Shown here piece after piece: positions 20,077-30,976 of a stretch of 64,000 nt of DNA. Every line of letters starts with the position of its first letter. Within the stretch, counting starts at the first letter, position 1. The position numbers and the translations under genes were made by a program. A model generated the notes under the pieces. That model ran no database searches. It was not told the origin of the DNA and worked only from the letters and a program-made list of their open reading frames with translations. Source of the stretch: Plasmodium coatneyi. Lineage: Eukaryota > Apicomplexa > Aconoidasida > Haemosporida > Plasmodiidae. The stretch covers positions 1,240,001-1,304,000 of the forward strand of contig NC_033566.1 in NCBI RefSeq assembly GCF_001680005.1, in the 5' to 3' direction.

Positions 20077-23000
20077 ATCTACATGCACTTTTTGTCATAA
20101 TTATATCTCGCATGTACGAATGTACGCAAAAATGTACGTCGCGCTTTGGAGGAATTGTAAAAAAAAAAAAATTGCTTAAAACGTGTACCAGGTGAAAGGG
20201 GAGAACCGGTAAGCGTGCTGTGTCAACGTATTTACGTATGCATATTCACCCGCCTGTAAGCACTACGCACATAGGAACATGGCCGCACGCATGTTATGCA
20301 TATACTGGATAATTCAAATAGTGTCCTTCGTGTTGCTTCGCATGGGGATGTATACATATGTACATATATATATAAGCATATGTATACATGCGTAGCCTCA
20401 TGTAAGTGGAAATGGAAATAGGTGCTAAAAAATTCCGCGCATGCAAGAGTTAGGTATGGGAAAAAAAAAAAAAAAAAAAATACATGCACGGGGCGTACGC
20501 ATATGTACATATCTATATTATATATGTATGACGGTACATTCGATAAAGTACCTCCGTTCCAGTGGCTACTACTTTTCATAGAAAAGATGGCAGGATCGGG
20601 TTTGCAAACATAAACGCCCCGCGTGCATAAACACATTCCGGTGAAGCGAAAAATTTTACATGGCAAAAGGGTATATATATACGTATATGCATACTTACGC
20701 ATGGCGACCTATGCACGTACGCATGTATGCCGCTTCCTTGAATTACCACACATGTATGGAAGGAAGTGAATGAACACATAAAATAAGTGTCACATGTACA
20801 AGTATGCATGAAAAAGGCAAACCATACGCTTAAGTCGGCACACAATGTATGCGCATATGCATATGCATATGAATGTATACACGCTCGCACGACAAACGCA
20901 TATGCACATAAATCTATGAAAAACGCGATGGAGCTTTTCAACATATATACACTTCGCGTACAGCTTTTTCATGTATATAAAAACTGCATACGGAAGTGCG
21001 CCCCGTAGGCTATGCGACAGGGCATTCACGTCATGCGCACGCTTCGGATGTTTTTACACGTACGCCTGAGTTCGCTGCAGTTACGTGTAAGTATGCTAAC
21101 ATAACACAGCACGTATACATACGAACGAACATAAAATATATATGTACACATGCCCATCCGCGTTTTTTCCTTTACGTACACAAGGGTATTGTGTTAGTTT
21201 TAATTGAAAGAGAAATGATGATGATGTGAAAGTGTATGAACGAATTGGGAAAAAAAAAAATTAAAAAAATAAAATACAATGAAAAATAAAATAAGCAAAG
21301 GGAGAAAAAGAGAAAAATGTTATTTATCAAAATTAAAAAAAAAAAAAATGAGTTGGAGTAAAATGGATCGTGAACTTGTGTGCGCAGAGAATTTTGCCAA
21401 AGGAGAAAAAAAAAAAAAAAAAAAAAAAAGGAAAAGGGAAGCGCGAAAGAAAGGCAAAACGAATAGCCAAATGAACGGCAAAATGATGGCGGCGTGAAAT
21501 GCGAAATGTGAAATGCTCGGAGAAACAGAAAAAGGCAAGATGGAAAAGCTATATGTAGTGTTTTACGATTTACGAATTATGAATTCCTAAATTCCATGAA
21601 TTGTGAACTCCAGGAAATGCAATGGGTCAACTGGTCAACTCGTTATTTCGTATGCATATGCAGGAATATGCGTGTATGTTCGTGTGGGGGAAAGGCCGCA
21701 CGCGCTTCGGTTAGTATAATATACGTGTACGCAAATGTATATTTACATATGCGTACACACGGGCGATGCGCGTACTTTTGTATGCCAACGTAACTACTTA
21801 GTGCGAACTGCTGTGCAATAGGGGGAGACTTTAAAAATTTTGGAGTGGCGAAACGCATGTGCGCGCTGAAATAACCAATGGAACATGCACTATGTGTTTA
21901 TATGTACGCCCATGTACACGCATACTGATATATGTACAGTACACTCTTACGTATTTATGTACACTTCCTTCGGATACCCATTCGTACATGCATGTATCAG
22001 CATATAAAACTTCGCGTACAAATGCGAGCAAGCACATCAAAACAGAGAAATGATTGTGTTCATATTTTTACTTCAAAACTTTATGTGTAAAAGCGTCACG
22101 AGGTTCCTCACTTCGCTTTTTTAAAAATTTCTCCATTTTTACAAGTGAAATTCTATTTAACCAATGGAGATTTATGTACCTTAATTAACAAAACTAAATG
22201 GAGTGATACAGCATGATAAAAATTTTATGAGCAAAAGTAAAAGCGCATTTTGAAAAAAGAAAAAAAAACTTAGGTGTAGTAAATATTTGAGGGGAAAAAA
22301 TGACACGAATAGGAAAGAAAAAAAAGTATTTTTTTTTTACCTTTTTACGTACATGAGTGTACAATATATATATATTTGGTACATTTATGCATGTGTACGT
22401 CCTGCCTGTGTTTTCTCACTCTTTTGCTTTTATAGGTTGGTTTACCCCTTTGTGTACATTTTCATTTTCCCCCTCTCATTTGTTCCTCGCAACTTCGTTT
22501 CAAATGCTTCGGGAGGCACTTCTCACGGGATTAAGCTGAACATATGTGTTACTATTATTGCTACTTTGTGCTGCCTTTATTGCTAGTTTGCTGTTATAAT
22601 TGCCTTTTTTTTTTTTTAAATAGCATTCTACTACTTAACATACGAAGGCGCCGTTGTTTTACATCGCTTCACCAGCCCTACGTGAAGCAAGTTGACGCTT
22701 GAAACGCGTTAACTACGAATTTTGTGACTTACGCCCATTTATTGTTAAAACGGCCGAAATTGTAAGACTCACCTTTCTTCCACGTCATGCAAAAATTCAA
22801 ACGTCAAAAGGGACGCACTGTAGGCACACGGACATTTTTTAACGTACACTATACTGCATAATTATCGATCAAAAGAATTTTTTTATTTTTTTTTATTTTT
22901 TGTGTGCGTATACTTGAAAAAATATCCTCTACAAAAAATTTTATTATTTCTGTTATTTTTTTGGCGCCAAAATTTAATGTGCATTTGATGTAAAGAAATT

Positions 23001-23728
23001 GCACTTTTATATTGTCCCTTTGTCTTACGAATTCCTGAAAGTATGTGGTCGTAACCGAATTGCCCAAAGCAGTCTCTGCTTCAGCGGCGAAGAGACACCT
23101 AGATATAGGGAGAGAAATTAAGAAGCGCGGCCCGTCTAGCAAGCTTGACGATATGGGGGCGTATATATGTATCTACATCATCTAAAGTTTCGCTCGGAGT
23201 TTGTGTGGTTTTATGCGCAATTTGCTCTGCGTTTTCTATTCGTATGTACATATTAGCACATTTGCTCCTTTGTACATTGTGTTCATTTCCATAGGGCGTC
23301 ATTTTCTGAGGGTGTAAAATTTTAAAGGATAATGCGAAAAGGAATTTCACCCCTCAGCCAAGACCACCTTTCATTTATTTTTTTACAAGTAGTGGTAAAA
23401 AAGGAGTAACAAATATAAAGTGCACCTCTTAATTGTAAAAAAGGGAAATGACCAAATGGTAAAGACAGGACAATGCACACAGGTGTACGCGGCAATTCGT
23501 TCATAAAAGTTTCGAACGGAAGGAAAAAAAAAAAAAAGACTAAAAAATGGTATAAAAAAATTAAATTAAAAATGGTAAAACATGCGTAAAATGTGGATGC
23601 AAAAGTGCATTCCTACACATTTGAATGTAGATAAGACGTGACATAACGTCAATAGCTGCCGCCGCTACCGCAGGGGCAAGGAAATTGGAACGCTTAGCCT
23701 CCTCTTCTTTCTGCGCCTCCCCCATTCG
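18757..23728. other. Long non-coding spacer upstream of the SNF2 gene
   Basis: About 5 kb without a supportable gene. It is dense in short palindromes such as ATGCAT, CATATG, TACGTA and GTACAT (for example 20851-20870), and has long A runs at about 20046-20071 and 21409-21429. Open frames are full of Tyr/Cys/His/Met, as expected from alternating sequence, and have no homology I can recall. It should contain the promoter and long 5' UTR of the SNF2 gene and the 3' UTR of APC11. A regulatory RNA cannot be excluded. Confidence 0.55.
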
Positions 23729-23998
23729 TCAGTTTAATTCTTGCGTTTCGTAATACCAGTCTGCCCTACAACATGGGCACGTAAATTTATTTTGCCGCAT
23801 CCACTTTTCCATGCAGTGGAGGTGAAAATGATGGCCGCATTTTCCAAACGCAGGGGGGCAGCTATTTCCTGGCCTAATACAGTTGGTACAAGTATTTTCC
23901 AAGGCATTATTGCAAATTGCACACACACTGTCTACAGACGACCCAATCCATTTCCACTTGGCAACTGCGTGAATTTTTTTCACGGTCACTTTCGGCAT
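23729..23998 (-). CDS. APC11: Anaphase-promoting complex subunit 11 (RING-H2)
   Basis: An 89-residue single-exon protein of the size usual for APC11. The N-terminus, KVTVKKIHAVAKWKW, matches the family pattern (K.K.WHAVA.W.W). It is followed by a RING-H2 zinc domain: CAIC near 26-29, CTNC near 37-40, CPPAFGKCGHHFHLHC in the middle and CPCC near 74-77, ending with a DWYYE tail. APC11 is the catalytic RING subunit that, with the APC2 cullin, brings the E2 to substrates of the anaphase-promoting complex and so drives exit from mitosis. The extra Cys pair within the RING is a family trait that binds a third zinc. A ROC1/RBX1-type RING is the main alternative, but the N-terminus and length favour APC11. 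Confidence 0.92.
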   Translation of the reverse strand: MPKVTVKKIHAVAKWKWIGSSVDSVCAICNNALENTCTNCIRPGNSCPPAFGKCGHHFHLHCMEKWMRQNKFTCPCCRADWYYETQELN

Positions 23999-25147
23999 TT
24001 TGGGGGGCTATTTCTGGGTTGTTCCACGTCTGTGCGCGCGTAAAAGTGGAGGGGTGTACATGTATAGGTAACACATGCACATGTGCGTATTGGCATTTGT
24101 GTACATTATTTATTTGTTCGTTTGTTCCTTTGTTTGATTATTCTTTGGTACGCATAGCGCGCACACGCTATGGTACATACGCGCCAACTCCTCTGGACTT
24201 AAAAAATAGGGAATCCACTTTTTTGTTTCCTTAAAATTCCCATTCAAAATGTGTTAAAAAAGAGGGAACATTTTTTAAGAAGAAGGAATAGCATTTCATA
24301 CGTTTGACATTCCTCTGAAATTGCAAACTTTTCTGGTGAGCTGTTCATTTTTATTTTTCGCTAGATTTTTTTTTTTTTTTTTTACAAAATGGTGCTATCT
24401 CAAGGTGTGCATTTTATTTTTACAATAAATATGTGCCACTTTATGAGCCATTTTATTTTTCTTCTTTATAGTGGAGCTCCAATTTTATGCAACTTTGGAT
24501 TATTATTAGATGGACAGACACTTGCGAATTCATCCCCACTTTGAGGTACATGTGCCCTTCAAGCGGTATATGTAATGGTTACTCAAAAATAGAGAGTGGT
24601 GCAATTTACACACATGTCCTTTTCTTGACATATGGGTCAGACTTGCAAATGCCACACTGATCGATACACATTTTCTTTTTAGAAAGGGAAAATTGGCTAC
24701 GTCAATTTTTTTCTCGACCCATTAGTGACAGAAAACCATTTTTGCAATTTTCTCCAAAAATAAAACGCAATGAAATAAAGTCTGCGTGAAAGAAATGTTC
24801 AGCGTTTACGCAAATGCAACTCAAAAGGAGCAGAAAGAAGTTATGTCTTCTTTGCTTATGACATATAGGGGAGTTGTTCTGTGTAGAGAAAAATCTACAC
24901 TTAGTTCGTATTCCCTGGAGAGTTCACTAATCTGTTAGACTAAGCCTCGCGTTTGAGGAGCCCATCAGTAAATGCTCCCCCTACCACTTGAAGGTGCATA
25001 GAATAGTAAAATATTACGCTTAAAAAAAAACACGTGTGCACAGCTTAAAAGTGAAAACAACAAAATGGCGACAAGTACCTGCACCTTTATTTTACCATGC
25101 CAGCTGCGCTAGTTATCGAATAGCTGTTTATGTAAAACGGAACAAAT
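23999..25147. other. Intergenic spacer
   Basis: No gene recognised. It probably contains the promoter of APC11 (leftward) and the 3' UTR of the candidate small gene at 25148-25457. T-rich blocks (24367-24383) and short palindromes are present. No tRNA-like B box was found by eye. Confidence 0.5.
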
Positions 25148-25457
25148 TTACAAGATGTATATGTCTTCTTGTGAACCCCATTCATTTGGCACATTTTCCC
25201 CATTTGGAAGCAGCATCCGGTTAGGGACGTTCTCCCGCATGTCATACGATATCGTTTTTTTTGTACCTCCATGGGAGGGAGGTGGCATACATCTACAGAT
25301 GTGCACATGTTCGCATAAGCTAACAAACGTTGGTGCCTAAGCAGGTACATTTAAATAGGCTCACAAATGCGTGGCGGTTTCCATTTACACGCTCACCAAA
25401 ATGTAGAGGCCTTTCTCCGCTTGGCCCTACTGCGACGGTTCGGCCGCTCTGTTCCAT
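25148..25457 (-). CDS. Candidate small two-exon gene, 59 residues
   Basis: Exon 1 (25457-25397) begins MEQSGRTVAVGPSGERPLHF and ends at a G|GTGAGC donor. Exon 2 (25266-25148) follows a CCTCCCATGGAG acceptor and ends in NEWGSQEDIYIL and a TAA stop. The phases match (1 to 1) across a 130-bp intron. Composition is balanced and polar, unlike the Cys/Tyr/Lys-rich spurious frames nearby. I recognise no domain; there is no signal peptide or membrane segment. An upstream exon may exist because the frame stays open 5' of the Met. It lies head-to-head with the secreted-protein gene that starts at 25872, so the two could share a promoter. Reality depends on transcript or orthologue evidence. Confidence 0.4.
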
Positions 25458-25871
25458 ATGAATTATTTGCCGGTTGCGGAAGGAAGCACCGTAAAAAAAA
25501 AAAAGGAGCATGAAAAATATCCGCAAACGGAGCACAAAATTTTGCCGCAAAAAGAAGCACACAAAATTACAACGAAAACAACCCGTATGATGTAGCCATG
25601 AAGGAGCGCGCGGAAGGGGCACTCATCGCTGCAGTTTTAACGTCGAAATGATTTGTTGCAATTTTCGACTGCCAAGCTTTGCGGAGTGGAAAAAGAAAAA
25701 TATTATCGACAGTTAGTAGCAGCTCACCGGCAGTTCATCGACCGTTTAGCAAAAATAGCGCGCTCTGCTCGGCACTACACATATACACATACCCATTTGC
25801 GCTCCATATGGAGGCACCTGTATAGCGGTTTGTAAAGGAACACGCCGTCGCTCTGGCGCGCGAATTCTGCA
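25458..25871. other. Short divergent spacer
   Basis: About 410 bp between the candidate small gene (-) and the secreted-protein gene (+). It contains a short A run (25493-25504) and no other convincing exon. It is probably the promoter or 5' UTR of the 25872 gene. Confidence 0.45.
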
Positions 25872-27624
25872 ATGGTAAACGCCGTTGTAGTTGTGTTGTC
25901 CCTGGTTTTCCTTTGCGTACAGCATTTCCAGGCCAAGTCCACAAAAAAATATGAATACATCAACCTGCTGTCCAGTAAAGACTACACGGACAAAATAAGA
26001 GAACTGAAGAAATACAGCATACAAGATAAAAATGCGCCAGTTAAGAATAAATATGTTTTCTCGTGCTATGGAAGTTCAGGGTACCATAAGAGGAAAATTT
26101 TGGAAAACTTATTCAACATATCAGCTGAAAGGAACAATTTAATCAACTTGGGATTTAAGCAAAAAATTGACGTGTGGTTTGGGAAGGACCAAAATAACAA
26201 CTTGAACGTGGTGCTCGATGTGGACTTGCTACAGAACAAGGAATTCTACGAGGACAGTGTGACCACCATATATGACTTTAGAAAATTAATCAACTTCATT
26301 GTTGAATCGACCAACAGTGTCATTGTGCCATTGGCCAGTGAGGACATACAATACAGCCACGTTCAGAACAATGGGAAGGAGGAAAATGCAACGGAAAGGC
26401 AAACCCATTCTGCAAAGAAGGAACAACAGGAACAGAAAAAAAAAACGGGTACCTTTGTTTTACCAAAAAAGGTGGAAATATTTTTAAACCAACTGAATGA
26501 GAAGGGGAAAGATGTACATGTCTATTTTGTGTTAATAAATGGCGAATCCAGTTGGGGAAAAAAAAAAAAAAATCTTCGACAAAGATATACTGTGTGAAAA
26601 TTTCACGAAGGAATTAAAAGAAAGATATCCCAATTTGAAGAACATTCACTTAATGAAGCAAAACAAAGTAGCCATTTCCCTTTTGCAAAAAAACAACATA
26701 AATAAGTACACCTTTTTCGTGAATAAGCTAACAAATCTGATAAAAGAGATGAACAATTTTGAAAATTTTTGCCCCTTCAACGAGAAATGTGTGTACAATA
26801 TTTACGTAATTGAAGAGTCATACAACAAGACGCTAAACCATTTTGATGAAATAATTGAAGAGTACGAAAAGGAAATAACTCAGGGGAAGGTCATTCCAAA
26901 TTATGGTCAGCTTTCTTCCGACTTGATAAAAAATTTGCTGCTCTTTTTTCACATGTTAACTTTTGAACAAACGGGCACAAAATTTAAAGACACAATTTTG
27001 GAAAAATTGCAGCAGCGGTTTTTGTCACTGATACGTAAACAAATAGTTAAGCAGATCGTTCTCATTGAAAAGAAAATTATTAACAAGGGGAAAAATGCCA
27101 TTTTAAATGAACATGCTAAGAGGGACAAGGATTTACTCGGCACAAAAGACGATAAAATTGCTGAATTAAAAAAATCACTAGTTAACACTTTTAAGGAAGA
27201 AGTTAACAAGCTAATTCCAGCCGGATATTTTAATCAAGAAAATGATATTTTTAGCAACTCCATGATTACACAATTTGAAGAACAGTTTGGTGAAAAAATT
27301 GAACAGGCACTACATAATTATTTCCAACTGAATCAGAGCCCTTTAAAGAAATTATTTGAGAAAAAAAAAATGGCACAAGAGGGACTGACCAAAAAGAACA
27401 AGTGGTTTAACCCGTCCCTTAATTTTAACCTAACCCTAACTTCCCTCGTTAGGAAAAGTGGATACGGAAATTTGCAGAGCTACTTTATTTACGACTTGGG
27501 CATGCTCACCTTCGTCTTTGGGTTGCTCAATGATAGGGACACCCCCGAGGTGCAGCAGCAGGGCGATAAGGTGCCCTTCTTCAAGTTCCAGCCAAAGGTC
27601 AACCTCAAGCTGAATTTTAGCTAA
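25872..27624 (+). CDS. Conserved secretory-pathway protein, frameshifted at a poly(A) run
   Basis: Two overlapping frames form one protein of about 583 residues if one A is removed from the 15-A run at 26558-26572. The first frame ends 25 bp past the run, and the second continues the same style of sequence (KIFDKDILCENF onward) to 27624. The N-terminus, MVNAVVVVLSLVFLCVQHFQA, is a clear signal peptide. The rest is Lys/Asn/Glu-rich and helical, with a segment FSCYGSSGYHKRKILENLF that faintly recalls a P-loop without the GKS/T. The C-terminus is richer in beta-type and aromatic residues and ends NLKLNF. I recognise no family. The break is most likely a sequencing or assembly homopolymer error, since both parts are otherwise intact. 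True polymorphism or slippage is possible. Confidence 0.7.
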
Positions 27625-28247
27625 CCGGCGCATGTGTCTGTTCCGCGGAAAATGCAGATTTTTCTCGCCAAAGGAGTAGTGACCTTTTTTTTTTTTTTTT
27701 ATCATTTTTTTGTGTTTTTTCCAACTTTTTCCCCTACGGAAGTTTTCGTGTCTCATCCCTTGGATTACTTTTCCCAACTTTGGATGTGTAAACTTTTGTT
27801 TGGCCATGCTTGGGAGAATGGGGGGATGCCCTCCATTTGTGAGCAGCTACATTTGCGCATGATCATTTTTGCCATCTGGTGGAAGGACTTTCTCCCAACA
27901 GGGCAACCGCGAATGGGTCACATAAGCTTAACAACTTTTGTTTTAACCAACCAATTGATACCGCGTCCGTGACGCAACGCAGAAGGAAAATTTCTGCGCT
28001 GATTTTCCCCCCGTAGGTGTAAAAAAAAAAAAAACAAATTGAAGTTGTCACAAAGTGTGTCCGTTAAAAGGTTAAGTGGGGTGGGTAACTTCCTTCCCCT
28101 TTTAAATCAATGACATGGTATACACATAAACAATTAGCTGCCTTGTCAGCTCAGCTCGTTCGTTCTCTTCTTCCCTTTGGATGAGATTACCCCTCGCGAA
28201 CTTACGCGCGTTGGAGCTGCCTCTACATGTGTGTCCTTCCTCCCGCT
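27625..28247. other. Convergent intergenic spacer
   Basis: Lies between the 3' end of the secreted-protein gene (+) and that of the CPW-WPC-like gene (-). T-rich (27684-27700) and A-rich tracts are present and no gene is seen. Confidence 0.55.
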
Positions 28248-28294
28248 TTACAAATATTTCGGTTTTATTATTAACCCACTGTTTGAACTTATCT

Positions 28295-28333
<39 letters not shown>

Positions 28334-29554
28334 TAATGCAGTGACATTCATATGTTGTGATGAGCGGACCAATTAGTCTAGAAAGCAAAACAACAAGTGG
28401 AACACCATTGGGTTCTGCATAATTAAATAGAAGGTTAACCGATCCCCTTAGGAGGTCCTTCTTGTGCGCTCTTTTCATGCCTTCATCTTTTAGCTTTGGC
28501 CATAAGACGCAGCAGTTCATCTCCTGGGGTGTGCGGTGAGAAACAATTTCAACCAGTTAGTAAGTGCGCAGGTAACATTTTTCAGACGGCACAAAAATGG
28601 GAGAAAAAACCATCTCAAAATTTCCCCCCCATACAGATATAGCCTTACAAATTCTTTTTTCTCCTCTGTAGAATAATCCTGGAAATATTTTAGCGATTCA
28701 CAGTGACCATCGTAATCTATGCCCCTGCGATGAAGTAGCGGCGCCGAGTGGTGCATGTGTGTGTATATCCCTACGTGGGGGTACACATGTGTATGTTTAA
28801 ACTCCCCTCCACTTACCAGCACTGATTGCTGGAGTTCTCTACCCAGTCTGAGAAGGAACAAAAGAGGGGGAGGCATAATAGGGGCGGAAAAAAAAAAAAA
28901 AAAAAAATGTACAAATTGTGACAGGCTAACCGGGAGAACGTAAAAACACTTATAACTTTGCCCACTTTTGTGTTGAAGCCAAATCGTTGGAGCAGCCGTA
29001 AAGAATGACAAAACGGCTAGCTGCCCTTTTGCCCTTCTCACCTTCAGGACATAAGTACGAATAGTCCCTCTCATATGCTGGTTCCTGACAGACGTGCGGT
29101 TTGTGCTTGTCTAAGTTTTCTTCCTCTATGATGTCTTTGTTTAACTTATCGATGACCTCTTTATCTACTCTGGTGTGTTTTTATAGGGGGGGGCGAAGTG
29201 TTGTAAGGAGGTGGCAAAAAGGCGTCCAGGTATGCACTCGTGCGCAAGGACAGACACTCGATCCGATGCTCCTCCCATAAAGAGAACGTTCATTTTTTGC
29301 GGCTCTTCGCGCAGACACGGGGAATGGGGTTACATTGTATTAACTTCTACCTGTGAATTTTGGCTGACTAAAAATAAAAACGTTTTTTTTGTTAAGGAAT
29401 TAGAAAAGGAAAGGGAGGATACACACATTTGTAATTTCTAAGCCTGTGTAGTGACACTATAAAGTATCCGTTCGGGAAAAAGAAAAAATTCGTGGCATAC
29501 TATGTCCTCGGGGGTTGGAAGCTGTTCGGCCTTAATCCTAAGTTCCTGCGACAT
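28248..29554 (-). CDS. CPW-WPC-like small protein without signal peptide (7 exons)
   Basis: Seven exons chain in phase on the minus strand: 29554-29501, 29367-29351 (a 17-bp micro-exon), 29169-29042, 28847-28817, 28724-28649, 28523-28440 and 28292-28248, giving 144 residues. The centre matches the CPW-WPC pattern: C64-P65-x-x-W68, C76, Y81-x-G83-x-C85, the K-K-x-F-E segment at 99-103, C106 and W110-P111. The final Cys of the pattern is Lys here. CPW-WPC proteins are an apicomplexan family, several of them on zygote/ookinete surfaces and usually secreted. This one starts MSQELRIKAEQLPTPEDI, with no leader, so it is probably cytosolic or mitochondrial. An alternative last intron (donor at AAT G|GTGTTC) would give a longer, charged C-terminus. 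Even cysteine spacing also allows a CHCH-like intermembrane-space protein. Confidence 0.65.
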
Positions 29555-29700
29555 ATCTTTTGGAAGAAAAGTAAAATGATCAAAATGGGATGGATCACCT
29601 TATTGACCTTTTGGTGAATATTACCTGACAGGGCATAAACGGCCAGCTAACTGGAGCAGTCAAGATAATAACACACCTTTTATGATGCCCATTTGGTTCA

Positions 29701-29731
<31 letters not shown>

Positions 29732-30976
29732 CACTGAATTATTCTGCTCATGTTAAGCGCGCATCAGTTGGTCTGCAGTCAAGCGGCTTGCACGGGGGAG
29801 GCGACAGTTGATCTTTTTTTAAAATGAAATAACTCCTTAAATATCATTTAATTTCCGCCATTTGGTCCTATTGCATTTTGGTCTGTCGCTACGCCGTGGT
29901 AAACCTCCCCACGTTGCCGCTTTCGAGACTTCTTTTACCCGCCTTTCTTTTCTTCGTCCACGGCAGCATGCAATCCGAAAAATTAAAAAAGGAAAAGACA
30001 AACAAGGATAAAAAGAGCAAACAGGGCTGCCTCATTTTGCTAAAAAATTTGAAAAATTGGCTGTTAGTTTGGAAAGACAAATGGGCTAAAACCAAGTGGA
30101 TGGGAGTGAAATGAGTCAAATTTAACAGCGGGACCGAACAAAACAGTGAGCATTTGTATGCACGTCCTTACACATTCGTATGTGCCTATTCCCAGAGAAA
30201 ATACCCTAAACAACACAGACGAGGCAGTTTTACGCGTATGAATTCTTATCCATCGTGAAGTATAAAATATTTTATTATTTTTTTTTTTTTTTCCCCATTG
30301 GTAACAATTCCCGCAAGCTCATTTGCACACCGGTGTACATACAAAATGGGGGCGGTCCAAAAGAGGCACAGTTACAATCAGGGGTTGTAAAAAAAAAAAA
30401 AAGGATAGTAGACCCCCATAAATTAAGCGAAACGAAAGCGGCTTACCGATCAACCATTTTCTTCAACTCTGCGAAAAAATACTGGATCGGCAGATGGAAC
30501 TATTTTTCATTTTTCCACCTCCAATTGTGCGAACATATGTGAACAAACAAAGACGCGTAGGTATGGGGAAGTAGCGGACAGATGTGCTTTTCGTCCCTTC
30601 GCTGACAAACTTGTTTTGAAAAAACCTTCTCAAAAAAAAAAAAAATCGACTTTGTAGATTCAGGCAATTACAGTTTGGAGGCAAAACGGGAACTGCTTTT
30701 CCTTTTCAGTTTTTTTTCTCCCATTTGGATGGCTAAAAAAAATATAAAAAAAAAAATTCAACTCAAAATGTAATTCACAATTCCCCTTCAAATTAAGCAA
30801 GTTCCTCCAACTTTGGAGAAATTTTAATTTTTCCCATCACATAAATGAACCCAAATGGAAAAAAAAAAAAAAAAAGGAATACACCTTTTTGTTACTACAG
30901 TATGACAGTATTGTGCACAGCTTAAATTGCTTAACTTCTCCTGTTTGGTTCAAATGTCCGCGCTTAGAAAGCAACC
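29555..30976. other. Divergent spacer with unresolved short ORFs
   Basis: Promoter side of both the CPW-WPC-like gene (-) and the SURP gene (+). It contains an A run of about 29 bp at 29703-29731. An ATG ORF at 29968-30114 encodes 48 Lys/Trp-rich residues, and the stretch 30300-30770 is open in more than one plus-strand frame with usable splice signals. I could not settle on one reading frame, so no CDS is called (see findings). Confidence 0.4.

Noticed and set aside
27426..27442. Telomere-like AACCTAACCCTAAC inside the secreted-protein gene
   Set aside because: Only about two units, fully explained by the coding sequence (Asn-Leu-Thr-Leu-Thr); not an interstitial telomere array.
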